This document shows, piece by piece, positions 60,951 to 64,000 of a DNA stretch of 64,000 nucleotides. Each line of letters opens with the position of its first letter. Positions within the stretch are counted from its first letter, which is position 1. The notes beneath the pieces are model-generated. The model had not been told where the DNA came from and did not search any database. It saw nothing but the letters and a program-made list of their open reading frames with translations. The DNA comes from Methylacidiphilales bacterium (GTDB lineage: Bacteria > Verrucomicrobiota > Verrucomicrobiia > Methylacidiphilales > UBA1321): contig JAJSLK010000025.1 in the NCBI GenBank assembly GCA_021272165.1, positions 1-64,000 of the forward strand, given 5' to 3'. Made by a program: the position numbers and the translations under genes.

Positions 60951-61352
60951 ATGAGCGCATTTCTGCCTGATTATCTTCGCGCTCATCTTGCCGCGCTGGG
61001 CTGCGATCCGGCCCGGGTCGAGGAAACCTTCATCCACTCCGGGGGCCACGGCGGACAGAACGTCAATAAGGTCGCCACCTGCGTCCAGCTCCGCTACGCC
61101 CAAAAGAATCTTTTACTTAAGATGCAGGACCACCGTACCCAGGCCGCCAACCGCGTCGCCGCCTGGAGGCTGCTCGCCGCCCGCCTTCAGCAGATGCGCG
61201 ATCGGGAAGCCCGCGAGCGCCGCATGGCCCGGGAACAAAAACGGCGTCAAAATGCTCCCCGTCCCCGCGGCATCAAAAAGCAGTTCGTTGAGCTTAAGCG
61301 CCGCCGCGCCAAGACCCGCCAGGCTCGCCGGGACATTGGCGCGGAGGATTAA
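60951..61352 (+). CDS. GGQ-motif release-factor-like protein
   Basis: 133 residues, one domain. The peptidyl-tRNA hydrolysis motif is GGHGGQNVNK (about residues 31-40), followed by VATCVQLRY; a Lys/Arg-rich helical tail (about 80-133) is like ArfB/ICT1. There is no codon-recognition domain. So it may rescue stalled ribosomes, but the N-terminus (ALGCDPARVEETFIHS) differs from ArfB and resembles a separate release-factor-like family. Two bases after the CDF gene. Confidence 0.85.
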   Translation: MSAFLPDYLRAHLAALGCDPARVEETFIHSGGHGGQNVNKVATCVQLRYAQKNLLLKMQDHRTQAANRVAAWRLLAARLQQMRDREARERRMAREQKRRQNAPRPRGIKKQFVELKRRRAKTRQARRDIGAED

Positions 61353-61437
61353 GGCATGTCTTCAAAATAGGTCAAGGTGGCATGCAGAGGCACTTTGCCG
61401 ACACGATTCACCGCGGCAAAAAGGCCGAACGGATAAG

Positions 61438-61704
61438 CTATTTATCCTGTTTGACCGAAGGTGGTTCGTTTAACCGTGCTGCCTTGGCGGTCTCGAGAGG
61501 CCGGACGGCCTGGTCCACGGCACTCTGGCTTAATTCTTCGAGGATAAAAGCGGCCTGCCCGCGCCGCGCCACCTCGATCCGCAGAAGCCGGACGGCGCGG
61601 CGGACAATTTCGGAACGCGACAGGCCGGTCCGGAGATGGAGCTCGTTGATGAGGGCGGTTTCCTCGAGCTCGAATTTGGTGGGGATGGAAAGGCCTTTGG
61701 CCAT
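61438..61704 (-). CDS. Ribbon-helix-helix protein
   Basis: 88 residues. N-terminal ribbon (KGLSIPTKFELEE) then RTGLSRSEIVRRAVRLLR, a RHH/CopG-type recognition helix pair. The C-terminal 35 residues are polar. Divergent from another RHH gene (61782), separated by 77 bases that carry the palindrome 61749-61779. It could be an antitoxin without its toxin or a plain regulator. Confidence 0.8.
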   Translation of the reverse strand: MAKGLSIPTKFELEETALINELHLRTGLSRSEIVRRAVRLLRIEVARRGQAAFILEELSQSAVDQAVRPLETAKAARLNEPPSVKQDK

Positions 61705-61744
61705 CCACGAATCATACCGGCGAAAAAAAATCTGACAATCTCCC

Positions 61745-61779
61745 TTGACTACTTGTCTCTACATTGTAGAAACAAGTAG
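61745..61779 (+). promoter_or_regulatory. Nested palindromic operator in a divergent RHH promoter
   Basis: CTACTTGT (61749-61756) and ACAAGTAG (61772-61779) flank TCTACA (61758-61763) T TGTAGA (61765-61770); all share the centre 61764, so a 31-bp palindrome with one mismatched pair. TTGACT (61745-61750) may be a -35 with TAGAAA (61767-61772) as -10 for the plus gene. Start codon 61782 would then be nearly leaderless. Confidence 0.65.
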
Positions 61780-61781
61780 AA

Positions 61782-61991
61782 ATGGCGGGCAAAAAAATTA
61801 ACAGCAAAACCAAAACCGAGTCCTTTCCTGTTCATTTTACGGAGAACGAGAGGGATTTTATCGAGCAGATGGCCGGACGGTTCCGGTTAAACAAATCGGA
61901 GATCATCCGGTGTTCGGTTCGTTTTGCCGCGCCCAAGTTTTTATCGGGGGAGATCAACATTTTGACTCTGACGCCGGAGGCAACAAAATGA
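61782..61991 (+). CDS. Ribbon-helix-helix protein with basic N-terminus
   Basis: 69 residues: a Lys-rich N-terminus, then ESFPVHFTENERDFIEQMAGRFRLNKSEIIRCSVRFA, an RHH core. No toxin gene follows. The palindrome upstream suggests self-repression. Stop overlaps an ATG of a 26-codon frame (ATGA). Confidence 0.8.
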   Translation: MAGKKINSKTKTESFPVHFTENERDFIEQMAGRFRLNKSEIIRCSVRFAAPKFLSGEINILTLTPEATK

Positions 61992-62068
61992 GTGAACAAC
62001 TCCATCGTCATGTTCTTCGTTCCAGGGCCGAAATCCTCCCCGCGCCGTCCCGGGGAATTTCCGGATAG
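61988..62068 (+). CDS. Possible 26-residue peptide coupled to the RHH gene
   Basis: ATG 61988 overlaps the RHH stop as ATGA; the frame runs 26 residues to TAG (62066-62068). The peptide is basic and polar. Evidence is only the overlap and the absence of another gene in 61992-62083; it may not be translated. Confidence 0.25.
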   Translation: MSEQLHRHVLRSRAEILPAPSRGISG

Positions 62069-62083
62069 ACTTCATCTCGATAG

Positions 62084-62470
62084 GTGTCCCAAGTGAGTCA
62101 GGACGATGCTTTTCTCCGCCTCTTATGCGTGGACGACAACCCCGTCCTGCTGCAAATGCTGGCGCTCGGTTTTAGCACCTACGGCTTTGAAGTGGTCACA
62201 GCTTCGCACGGGATCGAGGCGCTCCTGCAATTTCAAGCCTATCACGGAAATTTTGGGGCTGTCCTCACCGACAACGATATGCCGGACATGAATGGAGTTG
62301 CCCTGCTCAGGCAACTCCGCGCTCTTGGCTATAGCGGCTGCGTGCTGGTTATGTCCGGACATCTGACCCCTTCAGACGGCCAAGCCTATCAGGACTGCGC
62401 CGTGAGCGGCTTTCTTCACAAGCCTTTCGACATCGGCATGGTTGCCACCATGCTGATGCGGGTTGATTGA
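62084..62470 (+). CDS. Single-domain response regulator receiver
   Basis: About 128 residues of CheY-like fold. Acidic pair in LLCVDDNP, phosphoacceptor Asp in LTDNDMPDMNG, conserved Ser/Thr in VMSGH and Lys in LHKPF, all intact. GTG start 62084 or 62093 (the latter with AGG 7 bases upstream). No output domain and no kinase adjacent; may pair with a kinase elsewhere. Confidence 0.9.
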   Translation: MSQVSQDDAFLRLLCVDDNPVLLQMLALGFSTYGFEVVTASHGIEALLQFQAYHGNFGAVLTDNDMPDMNGVALLRQLRALGYSGCVLVMSGHLTPSDGQAYQDCAVSGFLHKPFDIGMVATMLMRVD

Positions 62471-62528
62471 ATCCGTGGGATGCCAGGCCTCTCCTCCGCG
62501 GCTTTCGTGTTCACCAGGCGAAACGGTC

Positions 62529-63269
62529 TCACGCTTTCATCGCTTCGGCATAGCGATTGGAAATGAACTCCCAGTTCACCACGTTCCAGATTGCCTTGAT
62601 GTAGTCAGGGCGGAGGTTGTGATATTTCAGGTAATAGGCGTGCTCCCAGACATCGATGCCGAACAGCGGATAATGTCCCTCCGTCAGCGGGCTGTCCTGG
62701 TTCGGCAGCGTCAGCACGGTCAGCTTCTTGCCTCCGTCCAGCACCAGCCAGACCCAGCCGCTTCCGAAAAGCCCCGCCCCCGCCTTTGCCATTTCTTCCT
62801 TTAGCTTGTCCAACCCGCCGAGGTCATCGTTGAGCGCCTTCGCAAAATCGCCGCTGGGAATGCCCGCCTTGGGCGAAAGCGTTTTCCAGAACAGCGAATG
62901 ATTCGCATGCCCTCCGCCCTGGTTGCGCACTGCCGTCCGGATCGATTCCGGCACGGTATCGAGATTTTTCATCAGCGTATCGATGTCGGTGCCGGCCGGG
63001 AAAGAAGGTTCCTTGGCCAGCGCCTCGTTCAGCTTGTTCACGTAGGCCGCGTGATGCTTGTCGTGATGCAGATGCATCGTTTCGGCGTCGATATGCGGCT
63101 CCAAGGCGTCGTAGGCGTAGGGGAGGGGAGGAAGCTTGAACGGCCCCGTGGGCGCCGGTGGCGCGGGCGCAGCGGGCGTTTGCGCCTGGGCCGAAAATCG
63201 GCCCAGGGCGGTCGAGGCAAGGGCGGCGGCGGTCAGGGTTTTCAGGGCTTGGCGGCGGGTCGTAAGCAT
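62529..63269 (-). CDS. sodA: Tat-exported superoxide dismutase, Mn type
   Basis: 246 residues. The twin-Arg signal TRRQALKTL (residues 4-12) and ASTALGRFSAQA cleavage region direct export of the folded enzyme; a Pro/Ala linker follows. Metal ligands: His in HLHHDKHH, His in GHANHSLFW, Asp and His in DVWEHAYYLKY. NQDSP near residue 190 fits Mn rather than Fe form. Probably periplasmic defence. Confidence 0.93.
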   Translation of the reverse strand: MLTTRRQALKTLTAAALASTALGRFSAQAQTPAAPAPPAPTGPFKLPPLPYAYDALEPHIDAETMHLHHDKHHAAYVNKLNEALAKEPSFPAGTDIDTLMKNLDTVPESIRTAVRNQGGGHANHSLFWKTLSPKAGIPSGDFAKALNDDLGGLDKLKEEMAKAGAGLFGSGWVWLVLDGGKKLTVLTLPNQDSPLTEGHYPLFGIDVWEHAYYLKYHNLRPDYIKAIWNVVNWEFISNRYAEAMKA

Positions 63270-63359
63270 GGGAAGTCTCCGGGTTGAAGTTTGCGGGGTT
63301 TGCTTAAGCTAAGCTTCCCGCGCCTCGATGCAAACGGCTCGTTTGCCGGAGGCCCGACC

Positions 63360-64000
63360 CTACTTGCCCCACTGCACTGTGATCAATTCCGCGCCCTCGC
63401 CCAGCGGCTCGAGGTTGTAGGTCTCCGCGCTCGCCGGCACGAGCCAGCTCGCTCCCCGCTTCAGTGTCTGGTCCTCGATCTTTAACTCGCCTTGCGCCAG
63501 GAAATGGTATTGGAAGCTCGTCTTGTCGCTCGTCCACACCCGGTACTCGCCCGGATAAATAAACGCGCGTTCAATGGTGAAGAAGGGGCATTGCAAGACC
63601 CGTTCGCTGTGCGGCTGCATGAACTGCGGTTCGTAATCGTTGAACCGGATCGAGTCCAGAGCCTCCTGGCGATGAAGCTCCCGCGGCTTGCCCTTGTCGT
63701 CGACCCGCCCCCAGTCATCCACCCGGTAGGTTGTGTCCGAGTTCTGCTGGATTTCCAGAATCACGTTCCCGCCGCCGATGGCATGCACGCGCCCGCTGGG
63801 CAGGAACATGGCATCGCTCTGCTCCGGATGAAGTGTTCCCAGCAATCCCGGCAATTCGGGCGTTCCGATTGCCTTTTCAAATTGCTCCCGCGTCGTTCCT
63901 CTTTTCAACCCCGCGTAAATCTTCGCATCCAGTTTCGACTCCAAAAAATACCACATCTCCGTCTTCGGCTCGCCCGACTGGCCGGGTTGCGGATGGACCT
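63360..64000 (-). CDS. manA: Mannose-6-phosphate isomerase type I, partial
   Basis: C-terminal part; the frame runs off the right window edge (coding continues to 64000 as VHPQPGQSGEPKTEMWYFL). Cupin-like metal site LPSGRVHAIGGGNVILEIQQNSDTTYR matches ManA, which interconverts fructose-6-phosphate and mannose-6-phosphate. The C-terminal 110 residues form a second beta barrel (LKRGASWLVPASAE). Supplies mannose-6-phosphate for nucleotide-sugar synthesis. Confidence 0.93.
   Translation of the reverse strand, partial: VHPQPGQSGEPKTEMWYFLESKLDAKIYAGLKRGTTREQFEKAIGTPELPGLLGTLHPEQSDAMFLPSGRVHAIGGGNVILEIQQNSDTTYRVDDWGRVDDKGKPRELHRQEALDSIRFNDYEPQFMQPHSERVLQCPFFTIERAFIYPGEYRVWTSDKTSFQYHFLAQGELKIEDQTLKRGASWLVPASAETYNLEPLGEGAELITVQWGK

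Noticed and set aside
1-64000. tRNA, rRNA, CRISPR array, complete insertion sequence, integrated phage
   Set aside because: No cloverleaf, no regularly spaced repeats and no transposase or phage structural genes were found by reading both strands; a covariance search could still find a small RNA.

Overview
This 64 kb window is a dense, GC-rich bacterial chromosome segment with about 70 protein genes. No rRNA, tRNA, CRISPR array, insertion sequence or phage block was seen. A Gram-negative envelope is shown by Kdo transferase (waaA), an Mla-type lipid transport operon, a NodT/TolC outer-membrane factor and lipoproteins. A SWIB-domain protein, a GH57 branching enzyme, a TM2/GYF_2 membrane operon and a ClpP with a Ser-His-Asn triad suggest the Planctomycetes-Verrucomicrobia-Chlamydiae group, most likely Verrucomicrobiota. 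That placement is an inference from gene families, not a phylogeny.

Layout. 0-5.6 kb (minus): mlaE-mlaF-mlaD, a small membrane protein and RNase R. 5.6-12 kb (plus): M32 carboxypeptidase, a lower-GC XRE/ImmA-IrrE pair with a palindromic operator, ClpP, an exported C39-like peptidase, a sugar nucleotidyltransferase and a Xer recombinase. 12-15.6 kb (minus): waaA, a second Xer recombinase, a broken ORF6N gene and MTA phosphorylase. 15.7-23.7 kb: a hybrid histidine kinase with degenerate output domains, a NIL-domain protein, the TM2/GYF_2/DUF2752 operon, an aldo-keto reductase, an AbrB-PIN toxin-antitoxin pair and GH57 branching enzyme. 23.8-35 kb: an exported unknown protein, acetolactate synthase, an acyltransferase, a CrtI-like oxidoreductase, an alpha-E/ATP-grasp cassette, SufT and an orphan NodT factor. 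35-43 kb: a PEGA/FGE-fold protein, the gnd-zwf pentose phosphate operon, a cyclic-nucleotide-domain protein, an MBL hydrolase and adenylate kinase.

43-46.4 kb (plus) is a tight six-gene run: a cysteine-poor Trm112-like protein, three DsrE/TusBCD-like small proteins and two SPFH/band-7 proteins behind a good sigma70-type promoter. This is the best candidate for an undescribed functional unit. 46.4-53 kb: an exported unknown, SWIB protein, glycogen synthase with a histone-H1-like tail, LD-carboxypeptidase and an ATP-grasp-like protein. 53-59.7 kb (minus): rpsO-pnp-peroxiredoxin-DUF883 (two copies)-YqjE-YqjK-like-proB-proA, apparently one long co-directional run. 60-64 kb: CDF transporter, a GGQ release-factor-like protein, two divergent ribbon-helix-helix proteins around a nested palindrome, a receiver protein, Tat-exported superoxide dismutase and a partial mannose-6-phosphate isomerase.

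Three copies of a dispersed palindromic element (about 5.5, 30.0 and 59.8 kb) sit between genes. Two of them share their loop sequence as well as their arms, so they look like members of one repeat family. The glycogen genes (GH57 and glgA), pentose phosphate genes and nucleotide-sugar genes point to active storage and envelope carbohydrate metabolism.
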